Source: Bryobacterales bacterium (lineage in GTDB: Bacteria; Acidobacteriota; Terriglobia; Bryobacterales; Bryobacteraceae). Taken from it: a stretch of 6,972 nt of DNA. The position numbers and the translations under genes are program-made. The notes below the pieces were generated by a model. That model saw nothing but the letters and a program-made list of their open reading frames with translations. It made no database searches and was not told the origin of the DNA. Positions 1-5,973 of this stretch are shown here, piece after piece (position 1 is the stretch's first letter; every line of letters begins with the position of its first letter). The stretch covers positions 1 through 6,972 of the forward strand of contig JANXQZ010000613.1 of assembly GCA_025353235.1 (NCBI GenBank), given 5' to 3'.

Positions 1-300
1 ATCCCGGTTTACCAGGATGCTGCCGAAGCATTGCGGACAGCGGTGGATCGATTGGACGTAAGCGGCATCCTAGCGGGGGCCCGACCGCGCGATGCCATGA
101 CAGTCTGGCATCTGTTGCGGCGTGTACCAGCCGGCCGGCGCGGTGAGGTGTACGACGCCTTGGCAAAACTCATGAAAGTTCCACCTGACGTCTCGCGCGA
201 TCGTGTCATCGCAGGCGACGCGAACTCAATTGACGCTCTCTGGGATGCTCTCGACCTTGGCAACATCAACTGGTGGCGCCACTGGAAGAGCCGTTTGTGA
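1..300 (+). CDS. C-terminal end of an unrecognised protein (5' partial)
   Basis: An open frame runs in from the left edge without interruption and stops at TGA 298-300, so this is the last 99 residues of a longer protein. The true start lies outside the window; the internal ATG- or TTG-type codons near position 31 are not needed as starts. The visible part is Ala-, Arg- and Leu-rich, looks helical and soluble, and has no transmembrane segment or cysteine motif. It contains a stretch around TVWHLLRRVP and YDALAKLMKVPP, and ends in a Trp-rich tail, NINWWRHWKSRL. This tail resembles C-termini I loosely associate with acidobacterial hypothetical proteins, but I cannot name a family or function. 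It reads in the same direction as hrcA, but the promoter after its stop suggests that hrcA has its own transcription start. Confidence 0.6.
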   Translation: MPVYQDAAEALRTAVDRLDVSGILAGARPRDAMTVWHLLRRVPAGRRGEVYDALAKLMKVPPDVSRDRVIAGDANSIDALWDALDLGNINWWRHWKSRL

Positions 301-320
301 ATCGGCGGGCATGCCCCAGC

Positions 321-349
321 TTGACGGCACCGATCAACTCCTTTACAAT
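321..349 (+). promoter_or_regulatory. Sigma-70 type promoter upstream of hrcA
   Basis: The -35 box TTGACG (321-326) is separated by exactly 17 bp from the -10 box TACAAT (344-349). Each hexamer matches five of six consensus bases, and the spacing is optimal. Transcription would start near 356, giving a leader of about 30 nt before the hrcA ATG at 387. It sits in the only intergenic gap upstream of the hrcA-grpE-dnaJ cluster, which fits an operon promoter. The sequence does not resemble a sigma-32 heat-shock promoter, and no good CIRCE inverted repeat is seen next to it. Promoter activity is inferred from sequence only. Confidence 0.7.
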
Positions 350-386
350 TGAAAGAAAAAGGGTTAGTGTCTTTACTGTTGTCATC

Positions 387-1424
387 ATGGCTAAACGCTC
401 GTCAATGACAGCCCGCAACGCCGAAATCCTGCACTCGATTGTGCATTCGTACATCGAAACGGGAGAACCGGTAGCTTCCCGAACTGTGTCTCGACGCCGC
501 GGGGACGGGCTGAGCGCCGCATCCGTCCGGAATGTCATGGCCGACCTGTGCGATGAAGGCTTCCTGGCTCAGCCCCATACCTCCGCTGGGCGCATTCCCA
601 CCGAAAAAGCTTTTCAAAGTTACGTGCGATCCCTGGCGCGGGCGCGGGTCCTGGCAGCCGAGCTTCACCGGCTCCGCACCGAATTAGGGGCGCTTTCCAG
701 CGTGGAAGCACGCATTGAGCACTCCTCGCACTTGCTGACTGAGATGACTCGCAGTGTCGGGATCGCGGCAGCTATCCCCACATCCAGTCAGGAACTTGAC
801 CAAATCGAACTGATCCTCCTCGCTGAAAATCGAGTCTTGATGATTGTGGCTACCCGGGACAGGATGGTCCGAAATCGCATCGTTACGCTGGACGAAAAAG
901 TGACGCAGGACGATTTGCAATCGATCCGGAACTACATTAACCGGAATTTCGGCGGGTGGGTGCTTTCCCGCGTGCACGAAGAACTGAGGCGCAGACTGGA
1001 GCAGGAGAGCGCCGCCTACGACGCTCTCCTGAAAAGGCTCACCCAACTTTACGAAAAAGGGCTACTGGACATCGGCCTGCTGCCGGAAGTGCATATGGAA
1101 GGCGCAAGCTACCTGGTCGGCTTGGACTTGCATCTCACTCAAGAGAAGCTGCGGGATCTTTTTCGCACTCTCGAAGAGAAAAAACGCATCTTGCAATTGC
1201 TGGACCGGTTTCTCGAGCTGCCCAACGGCGAACTTTCCGTTCAAGTGGGCATGGCCGACGCGCACCCCAGCATGAGCGGGTTGTCGTTGATTGGGATCAG
1301 CGTCGAAATGGAAGGCGGGCTGTCCGCTAAAATAGCGGTGATTGGCCCCATGCGCATGAACTATGAGAAGGTTATTTCCGCCGTCCTGCATATGGGCCAG
1401 GCGTTCCGGCGCATCCCTGCTTAA
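387..1424 (+). CDS. hrcA: Heat-inducible transcription repressor HrcA
   Basis: HrcA is the DNA-binding repressor that holds down chaperone genes (typically groESL and dnaK operons) by binding CIRCE inverted repeats; its folding depends on GroEL. The 345-residue product matches the usual family length. An N-terminal winged-helix region (about residues 8-80) includes EPVASRTVSR, a recognition-helix stretch SAASVRNVMADL and the hallmark HTSAGRIPTEKAF (64-76). It is followed by a central GAF-like domain with LLTEMTRSVGI (about 117-127), and a C-terminal signature IGPMRMNYEKVISAV (319-333). ATG 387 is chosen because it lies after the predicted promoter; extending the frame upstream to 273 would overlap the preceding gene and run through the promoter. 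ATG 405 (MTARNAEIL) aligns better with short homologues and is a possible alternative; neither has a clear ribosome binding site. It is the first gene of the chaperone cluster. Confidence 0.95.
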   Translation: MAKRSSMTARNAEILHSIVHSYIETGEPVASRTVSRRRGDGLSAASVRNVMADLCDEGFLAQPHTSAGRIPTEKAFQSYVRSLARARVLAAELHRLRTELGALSSVEARIEHSSHLLTEMTRSVGIAAAIPTSSQELDQIELILLAENRVLMIVATRDRMVRNRIVTLDEKVTQDDLQSIRNYINRNFGGWVLSRVHEELRRRLEQESAAYDALLKRLTQLYEKGLLDIGLLPEVHMEGASYLVGLDLHLTQEKLRDLFRTLEEKKRILQLLDRFLELPNGELSVQVGMADAHPSMSGLSLIGISVEMEGGLSAKIAVIGPMRMNYEKVISAVLHMGQAFRRIPA

Positions 1425-1465
1425 GGTCTACTCAAATCGAAGCGGCAACCCCTTAAACTAGAGAT

Positions 1466-1999
1466 ATGGAAATGAGTAACACGCCTGTCGATTCCGCCGA
1501 AGAGGCCCCTTCGCAAGGCGCAGATGGACTGGTCTCCTCGCCGGAGGAGATAGCCGCCGAACGCGATCGCCTGGTAGCCGAAAGGACCGATCTCCAAGAC
1601 CGCCTTCTTCGCCGCCAAGCCGAGTTCGATAATTTTCGACGACGGGCCGAGCGGGAAAAAGCGGACGTCGTGGAGTACGCCAACACGGAGACCGTTCGCG
1701 CGCTGCTGCCCATTCTGGACGATTTCGAACGAGCCTTGAAAGTCGAAGTGGCAGATAAGGAATATGCCCGCGGCATGGAACTGATTTATACCCGGCTTGC
1801 CGAGTCCCTAAAGAAATTAGGACTGGAGCCGATTGATTCCACGGGACTGATGTTCGATCCGCACATGCATCATGCCGTCGAGATGTTCGAATCCGACGAG
1901 GCGGCGGACACCATCCTCGAAGAGTATCAGCGCGGGTATAATTTCAAAGGCCGCTTGCTCAGGCCTGCAATGGTGAAGGTAGCCGTAACGAAGAAATGA
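1466..1999 (+). CDS. grpE: Nucleotide exchange factor GrpE
   Basis: GrpE is the cytoplasmic dimeric co-chaperone that releases ADP from DnaK and so drives the DnaK-DnaJ folding cycle; it can also act as a thermosensor. The product is 177 residues, normal for the family. It has an acidic, low-complexity N-terminus (about 1-25), a long charged helix and coiled-coil region (about 27-75) with AEFDNFRRR (52-60), and the conserved LLPILDDFERAL (80-91). The C-terminal beta domain carries FDPHMHHAV (130-138) and GYNFKGRLLRPAMVKVA (157-173 region). ATG 1466 starts 41 bp after the hrcA stop; ATG 1472, two codons later, is an equally possible start, since neither has a strong Shine-Dalgarno. The stop TGA overlaps the dnaJ ATG, implying translational coupling. 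No promoter or terminator is seen in the gap from hrcA, so co-transcription is likely. Confidence 0.95.
   Translation: MEMSNTPVDSAEEAPSQGADGLVSSPEEIAAERDRLVAERTDLQDRLLRRQAEFDNFRRRAEREKADVVEYANTETVRALLPILDDFERALKVEVADKEYARGMELIYTRLAESLKKLGLEPIDSTGLMFDPHMHHAVEMFESDEAADTILEEYQRGYNFKGRLLRPAMVKVAVTKK
1996..1999 (+). promoter_or_regulatory. grpE/dnaJ ATGA stop-start overlap
   Basis: The four bases ATGA contain both the dnaJ start codon (1996-1998) and the grpE stop codon (1997-1999). There is no well-placed Shine-Dalgarno in front of the dnaJ ATG (only GAAG two bases away), so terminating ribosomes probably re-initiate here. This would tie DnaJ synthesis to GrpE synthesis. The overlap is directly visible; coupling is inference from this common arrangement. 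Confidence 0.8.
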
Positions 2000-3120
2000 A
2001 CGCGACCAAACGGGACTATTACGAAATACTCGGGGTCGGCCGTGATACCGACGATCCAGGTCTGAAGGTTGCCTATCGCAAATTGGCGCTTATGCACCAT
2101 CCGGACCGGAATCCCAACGATCAGGATGCCGAAGAAAAGTTTAAGGAAGCAGCCGAGGCGTATGGCGTTCTCAGCGATCCGCAGAAGCGCGCGGCCTATG
2201 ACCGGTTCGGGCATCAGGGCGTTGCGAGCGCGTCCGCAGGATTCGATCCGAATTCGGTGGATCTGGGCGATATTCTGGGCGACTTATTCGGCTTCGGGGG
2301 AGATATTTTCGGAAGCGGGGGCGGCGGTCGCAAGCGCAACCGTGCACAGCGCGGCGAGGATCTTCGTTTCGATCTGGAGATTGGATTCGACGATGTCATG
2401 CGGGGCATGAGCGCCGATATTCTGGTTCCGCGCATGGAAGCCTGCACCCGGTGTACGGGAACCGGTGCGGAAAAGGTCGACGGGCTCGTGAGTTGTCCCA
2501 TGTGCCACGGGCGGGGAGAAGTGCTCTATCAACAGAGTTTTCTCCAGATTCGGCGCACTTGCGGGCAGTGCAACGGTCGAGGTCAAATCATTCGGCGTCC
2601 GTGCTTGCAATGCAAGGGCGAGGGCCATATTCGATCTGACCGAAAGCTAAAAGTGAATATCCCCGCAGGCGTTAGCACTGGCACCAGGCTGCGCCTGGCC
2701 GGAGAGGGGCAACCAGGTCCTAGCAACGGACCGTCGGGCGACCTATACGTGTTTATCAAGGTGAAAGACCACGCCATTTTCGAGCGTCACGAAGACGATC
2801 TGCACTGCACCGTCCCCATCAACATCGCTCAGGCGGCTCTGGGCACCGAGGTGGACCTATTGACGTTTGACGGGCTACAAAAAATCAAGGTGTCCGACGG
2901 AACGCAAAGCGGCTCCAAAGTGCGGTTGCGCAGCCTGGGAGTCCCTCACCTGCAAGGCAGCGGCCGAGGCGATCTTTTTGTGCATATAGACGTCAAGATC
3001 CCGACCAAACTTACGCGCGAACAGAAGAAGATTTTCGAGCAACTGAAAGACACTCTTCCCGTGGAAAACGAACCGCACGATAAGAGCATTCTCGAAAAAG
3101 TAAAAGACTATTTCATGTAA
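1996..3120 (+). CDS. dnaJ: Chaperone protein DnaJ (type I J-domain protein)
   Basis: DnaJ delivers unfolded clients to DnaK and stimulates its ATPase through the J domain. The 374-residue product has the full class A architecture. The J domain (about 1-72) has HPD at 35-37 and the closing KRAAYDRFG. A Gly/Phe-rich linker (about 73-116) includes GDLFGFGGDIFGSGGGG. Four intact zinc-binding repeats follow: CTRCTGTG (C150, C153), CPMCHGRG (C167, C170), CGQCNGRG (C189, C192) and CLQCKGEG (C203, C206). The C-terminal substrate-binding and dimerisation domains carry NIPAGVSTGTRLRLAGEG and GDLYVFIKV. All zinc ligands and the HPD are present, so the protein should be functional. It is the last gene of the hrcA-grpE-dnaJ cluster, and its final 13 bp overlap the end of the convergent malQ. 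No dnaK lies between grpE and dnaJ, so its partner must be encoded elsewhere. Confidence 0.97.
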   Translation: MNATKRDYYEILGVGRDTDDPGLKVAYRKLALMHHPDRNPNDQDAEEKFKEAAEAYGVLSDPQKRAAYDRFGHQGVASASAGFDPNSVDLGDILGDLFGFGGDIFGSGGGGRKRNRAQRGEDLRFDLEIGFDDVMRGMSADILVPRMEACTRCTGTGAEKVDGLVSCPMCHGRGEVLYQQSFLQIRRTCGQCNGRGQIIRRPCLQCKGEGHIRSDRKLKVNIPAGVSTGTRLRLAGEGQPGPSNGPSGDLYVFIKVKDHAIFERHEDDLHCTVPINIAQAALGTEVDLLTFDGLQKIKVSDGTQSGSKVRLRSLGVPHLQGSGRGDLFVHIDVKIPTKLTREQKKIFEQLKDTLPVENEPHDKSILEKVKDYFM

Positions 3121-5345
3121 TTGCGCCGTCCGGTCCTGTCGAGCCAGGACCGGAGCATGGCACTGTACCCTTGGGCCGTTTCGCCCGTCAACTCTTCTAG
3201 CGTGAACTTCATCTTATGGCGCCAGTTGGGATGCTCGGCTGTGGTTCCAGGCAGGTTCTGCTGATCCACATCTTTGAACAGATCCTCCTGATTCACAACC
3301 AGCAGCTGCGCTGGCGTGGACGCTAAGAAGCCGATGATGGCATTATGAAGATCGCCGGTCAACTCGGGCACTTCTTGAGCTTCCCTGGGAAACCACTCCG
3401 GCAACAGATTTAACTCTTTCAGCAGGTTCAAGATTTTTTGTTTCTCAGCCGCCCGGTCATCCACGGCTGCGCGATACGCGTGCTCGTCGCCAATCACACC
3501 GGCAGCGCGCCTGGCATCGATGTCGGCATTCTGCCAAAAGCCCGCAAGCGTTGGAAGGTCGTGCGTGCTCGCTGAAACCAGCGCCTGTCTGGGATATTCT
3601 TGCGGATGATGGAAGCGTCCATCTTGATCTCGCTCGAAATAGAACAGACGATAACTCAGGATGCCGAATTGCCGCAGAGTAGCGCGAGTCTGATCGGGAA
3701 CGGTTCCCAAATCTTCCCCCACCACGACGAACTGGCCACGAACACTCTCCAACGCCAGAACGCGCACGAGATCCTCGAAACGATCCTGTACGTAGGTGCC
3801 TTCGGTCGCGTCTTTTCCATCGGGGATCCAGTAAAGCCGGAAGAAGCGCATGACGTGGTCAATACGAAGCGCTCCGCCGTGAGCGCTGGCCTTGCGGATG
3901 GACTCGGCGAACAAACGATACCCATCTTCGAAATGCCGAACCGAATTTGGCGGCGGAAATGACCAGTCCTGACCCTTGGGCGAGAAGTCATCCGGGGGCG
4001 AGCCAACTCGGCACCCCTCGGCGTAGAAGGGCCGATGCGCCCACAAATCCGATCCGAATTTATCGGTGGCAAGAGCGAGATCGTGGTACAGCCCGATACT
4101 CAAGCCCCGCTTTTGCGCGTATGCCTGTGTTTGTTCGAACTGGACGTCTAGCTGCCATTGAATATACTTGTGCAGCAGCACGGTGCGCCAGTTTTCTTTG
4201 GCGAATGCTTGCGTTTCTAGTGAGTCCGGATCCTGGTATGCGGCGGGCCAGTCATGCCAGTGCCAGGCATTCGGATCGCTCTTGTGCAGCGCTTCGTCGA
4301 GCGCCGAGTGGATTGCAAACAGGTCCAGCAGCTTGCCCTCTTTCTCGACATATGCCTGGAACGCTTTAGCTCGATCGGTTTTCTGGCGGAATTCGGCAGC
4401 GAGAAAAGTTCGAAACAGAAGCTTCAAGAAGCGCAGCTTGAGACGGCTGACGCGCTCATATTCGACGTATTGCGAATCGCGCAGCGCGGCTATTTCGAAC
4501 TGAACTTTGGGGCTGTCCGCCATCCGCCTCGCGCAGGCTGAATTTTTGAAATCAGCCATCGCTTCCAAATCCAGATAGATATGGTTGCGAAAAAAGATCG
4601 AGTTGGGAAGGTAAGGACTGGTGTTGTACGGCTGCCGATTGGGAATTGCATGCAGCGGGTTCAGAGCCACAAAGCTGACGCCAACATCGTCGGCAGCCCA
4701 GTCTATTAAGCGCTGGAGATCGGTACAATCGCCGCAACCCCAGTTGCTAGATGAACGCACGCCGTACAGGCTTACCGCGATCCCCGCAGCCTTTCCGTTC
4801 TGAAGCCACTCGGGCTGAAAGGCCCGGCTCGGACAGACCACCAGCCGCGCTTGCGACTCGGGGCTGCCTGCGATATTCAGCGTGAGCCGATGGTACCCGA
4901 GCGGCAGCCCTGCGCCCAACGAGATTTTCTTCTTCACAAAATCCCGCTGCTTAACACGGCATTGCTCTCCCGTAAGCTCGTCTTTCAGGGAGATCCACGA
5001 TTCCCTTTTCGAACCATCTTCTAGCTCAATGCTGGCCTTCAGACGCGTGTCAGCCACGGCTAGCGGAACAGATATAGAGAACGAGGCGTCCTCCTGAAGG
5101 ACCACTAAGGTTGGAGGGAGCAGGCGCGTCCACTCGTCCGCGCTGCGCAATGCGAGAGCCTGTTGCAACGACTTGTCGGAGGTCGTATACACGCCAAGCG
5201 AACCCAGAATAGATTTCAGGACGTCGTCGGGCGCCTCATGCCGCTTTCCCCAAATGTCCCAAAACACCTGCTCAACGCCGAGAGATCTGGCAGCCTCTTT
5301 AAGCACATCCGTGCTGGCGCGCGAGTCAAGCTGAATAGGGTCCAT
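3108..5345 (-). CDS. malQ: 4-alpha-glucanotransferase (amylomaltase, GH77)
   Basis: MalQ is a cytoplasmic disproportionating enzyme that transfers alpha-1,4-glucan segments between maltodextrins, releasing glucose and lengthening chains for phosphorylase. The 745-residue product is of the long E. coli type with an N-terminal extension (about 1-175, with [12 protein letters not shown] at 28-39), rather than the short 500-residue plant/Thermus type. The GH77 catalytic barrel shows [21 protein letters not shown] (about 225-245), the nucleophile region LRIDHVMR (Asp496), the acid/base region [10 protein letters not shown] (Glu544), and the stabilising aspartate in STHDLPTL (Asp596). The C-terminal [17 protein letters not shown] (695-711) is also characteristic. 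All catalytic residues are present. ATG at 5345-5343 gives a full N-terminus; no Shine-Dalgarno precedes it. It converges on dnaJ (13-bp overlap) and diverges from nuoB (14-bp gap), so its promoter must lie within or beside the nuoB 5' coding region. Confidence 0.95.
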   Translation of the reverse strand: MDPIQLDSRASTDVLKEAARSLGVEQVFWDIWGKRHEAPDDVLKSILGSLGVYTTSDKSLQQALALRSADEWTRLLPPTLVVLQEDASFSISVPLAVADTRLKASIELEDGSKRESWISLKDELTGEQCRVKQRDFVKKKISLGAGLPLGYHRLTLNIAGSPESQARLVVCPSRAFQPEWLQNGKAAGIAVSLYGVRSSSNWGCGDCTDLQRLIDWAADDVGVSFVALNPLHAIPNRQPYNTSPYLPNSIFFRNHIYLDLEAMADFKNSACARRMADSPKVQFEIAALRDSQYVEYERVSRLKLRFLKLLFRTFLAAEFRQKTDRAKAFQAYVEKEGKLLDLFAIHSALDEALHKSDPNAWHWHDWPAAYQDPDSLETQAFAKENWRTVLLHKYIQWQLDVQFEQTQAYAQKRGLSIGLYHDLALATDKFGSDLWAHRPFYAEGCRVGSPPDDFSPKGQDWSFPPPNSVRHFEDGYRLFAESIRKASAHGGALRIDHVMRFFRLYWIPDGKDATEGTYVQDRFEDLVRVLALESVRGQFVVVGEDLGTVPDQTRATLRQFGILSYRLFYFERDQDGRFHHPQEYPRQALVSASTHDLPTLAGFWQNADIDARRAAGVIGDEHAYRAAVDDRAAEKQKILNLLKELNLLPEWFPREAQEVPELTGDLHNAIIGFLASTPAQLLVVNQEDLFKDVDQQNLPGTTAEHPNWRHKMKFTLEELTGETAQGYSAMLRSWLDRTGRRNYMK
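3129..3154. terminator. Perfect 10-bp hairpin just past dnaJ, inside the malQ coding end
   Basis: Arms 3129-3138 (TCCGGTCCTG) and 3145-3154 (CAGGACCGGA) pair perfectly over ten base pairs around a six-base loop TCGAGC. The stem begins eight bases after the dnaJ stop, the typical place for an operon terminator, but it lies within the malQ reading frame, covering roughly codons 731-739 (LRSWLDRTG region). There is no T-tract after the stem on either strand, so it is not a canonical Rho-independent terminator. It may act with Rho, pause polymerase, or protect the dnaJ mRNA 3' end. The pairing is directly visible; the function is inferred. Confidence 0.5.
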
Positions 5346-5353
5346 GTGATAAT
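5345..5353 (+). promoter_or_regulatory. Possible extended -10 element for nuoB in the malQ/nuoB divergent gap
   Basis: The 14-bp gap between the divergent starts contains TGTGATAAT (5345-5353), which fits an extended -10 pattern (TG, one base, then GATAAT, five of six matches to TATAAT). With usual spacing, transcription would begin at about 5360, exactly on the nuoB GTG start, implying a leaderless or nearly leaderless mRNA. No recognisable -35 is seen 16-19 bp upstream. On the opposite strand the same AT-rich bases read TATTAT (5354-5349) with a weak TTGTTC (5376-5371) 16 bp away, but that would start transcription just inside malQ. Tentative. Confidence 0.3.
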
Positions 5354-5359
5354 AGGATT

Positions 5360-5911
5360 GTGGACGCAGAGAACAAGTTTCAACTGAGCCTTCCCTCCGA
5401 GCTCTTCGCCCGGATCGATAATGAACAGGTTGCGGACTTGTCCGAAAGCATCGTAACCACCACTCTCGACAAGGCTATCAACTGGGCCCGTAAGAATTCG
5501 ATCTGGCCGATGTCGTTCGGGTTAGCTTGTTGCGCGATCGAGATGATGTCGATGATCGGTTCGCGCTACGACATTTCTCGCTTCGGCGCAGAAGTGATGC
5601 GCGGTTCGCCACGCCAATCGGATCTCATGATCATCGCCGGGCGGGTTTCGAACAAAATGGCACCCGTGATCCGTCGCCTCTATGAGCAGATGCCCGAGCC
5701 GAAGTGGGTAATCTCCATGGGAGCTTGCGCCACTTCCACCGGCGTTTTCAGCAACTACGCCCTCATCCCTGTGAATCAAGTGATCCCGGTAGACGTGTAC
5801 GTTCCAGGCTGCCCGCCTCGGCCTGAACAGTTGATCTACGCAATCATGCTTCTGCAAAAGAAGATCGAGAATTCGCGTGGCACCGTGATGCAGGTCCTGA
5901 ATCTAGCGTAA
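5360..5911 (+). CDS. nuoB: NADH-quinone oxidoreductase subunit B (NuoB)
   Basis: NuoB is the peripheral-arm subunit of respiratory Complex I that binds the terminal 4Fe-4S cluster N2 and passes electrons to quinone. The 183-residue product has all four N2 ligand positions: the tandem pair in [10 protein letters not shown] (C57, C58), the cysteine of GACATSTG (C123), and that of VPGCPPRPE (C151). [18 protein letters not shown] (about 69-86) and [28 protein letters not shown] (about 94-121) are further family hallmarks. The start is GTG 5360; an AGGA at 5354-5357 is only two bases away, too close for a normal Shine-Dalgarno, and the next in-frame ATG (about 5510) would remove conserved sequence. 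Unlike standard nuo operons, it is not followed by nuoC: pgk comes next, so it is an orphan copy. Between GACA and PVDVY it seems one residue shorter than the common GVD-containing form. Confidence 0.95.
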   Translation: MDAENKFQLSLPSELFARIDNEQVADLSESIVTTTLDKAINWARKNSIWPMSFGLACCAIEMMSMIGSRYDISRFGAEVMRGSPRQSDLMIIAGRVSNKMAPVIRRLYEQMPEPKWVISMGACATSTGVFSNYALIPVNQVIPVDVYVPGCPPRPEQLIYAIMLLQKKIENSRGTVMQVLNLA

Positions 5912-5937
5912 GAACGAGCGCCCTTTCCCATGTGCAT

Positions 5938-5957
5938 CGTGGGCTGAAAAGCCCGTG
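5938..5957. repeat. Small inverted repeat with GAAA loop between nuoB and pgk
   Basis: The core GGGCT (5941-5945), GAAA (5946-5949), AGCCC (5950-5954) forms a perfect five-bp stem closed by a GNRA-type tetraloop. Two wobble pairs and one C-G pair could extend it to 5938-5957. It lies in the 62-bp nuoB-pgk spacer, about 17-20 bases before the pgk ATG. No T-tract follows, so it is a weak terminator candidate. It could instead be a REP-like genomic repeat or an mRNA processing or stability element. A single copy in this window cannot settle which. Confidence 0.4.
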
Positions 5958-5973
5958 CTAGCATCGAACTTCT

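Noticed and set aside
273..386. Upstream extension of the hrcA frame to an ATG-like start at 273
   Set aside because: It would overlap the preceding gene, run through the predicted promoter and add about 38 residues not found in HrcA family members.
364..394. TTAG (364-367) and GCTAA (390-394) as a CIRCE operator near the hrcA start
   Set aside because: Only the outer four bases of the arms pair, and the total span is 31 bp rather than 27. The inner bases do not match TTAGCACTC/GAGTGCTAA.
956..1330. + strand open frame in another phase inside hrcA
   Set aside because: It is Arg-rich and low-complexity, typical of an out-of-frame GC-rich shadow, and hrcA itself is intact across it.
1425..1465. 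Possible separate promoter or terminator between hrcA and grpE
   Set aside because: The 41-bp gap shows neither a hairpin nor a -35/-10 pair; read-through transcription is the simpler reading.
3600..4503. Several + strand open frames (3600-3962, 3947-4369, 4168-4503) antisense to malQ
   Set aside because: They lie opposite a gene with all catalytic motifs intact, overlap one another, and their translations show no family features.
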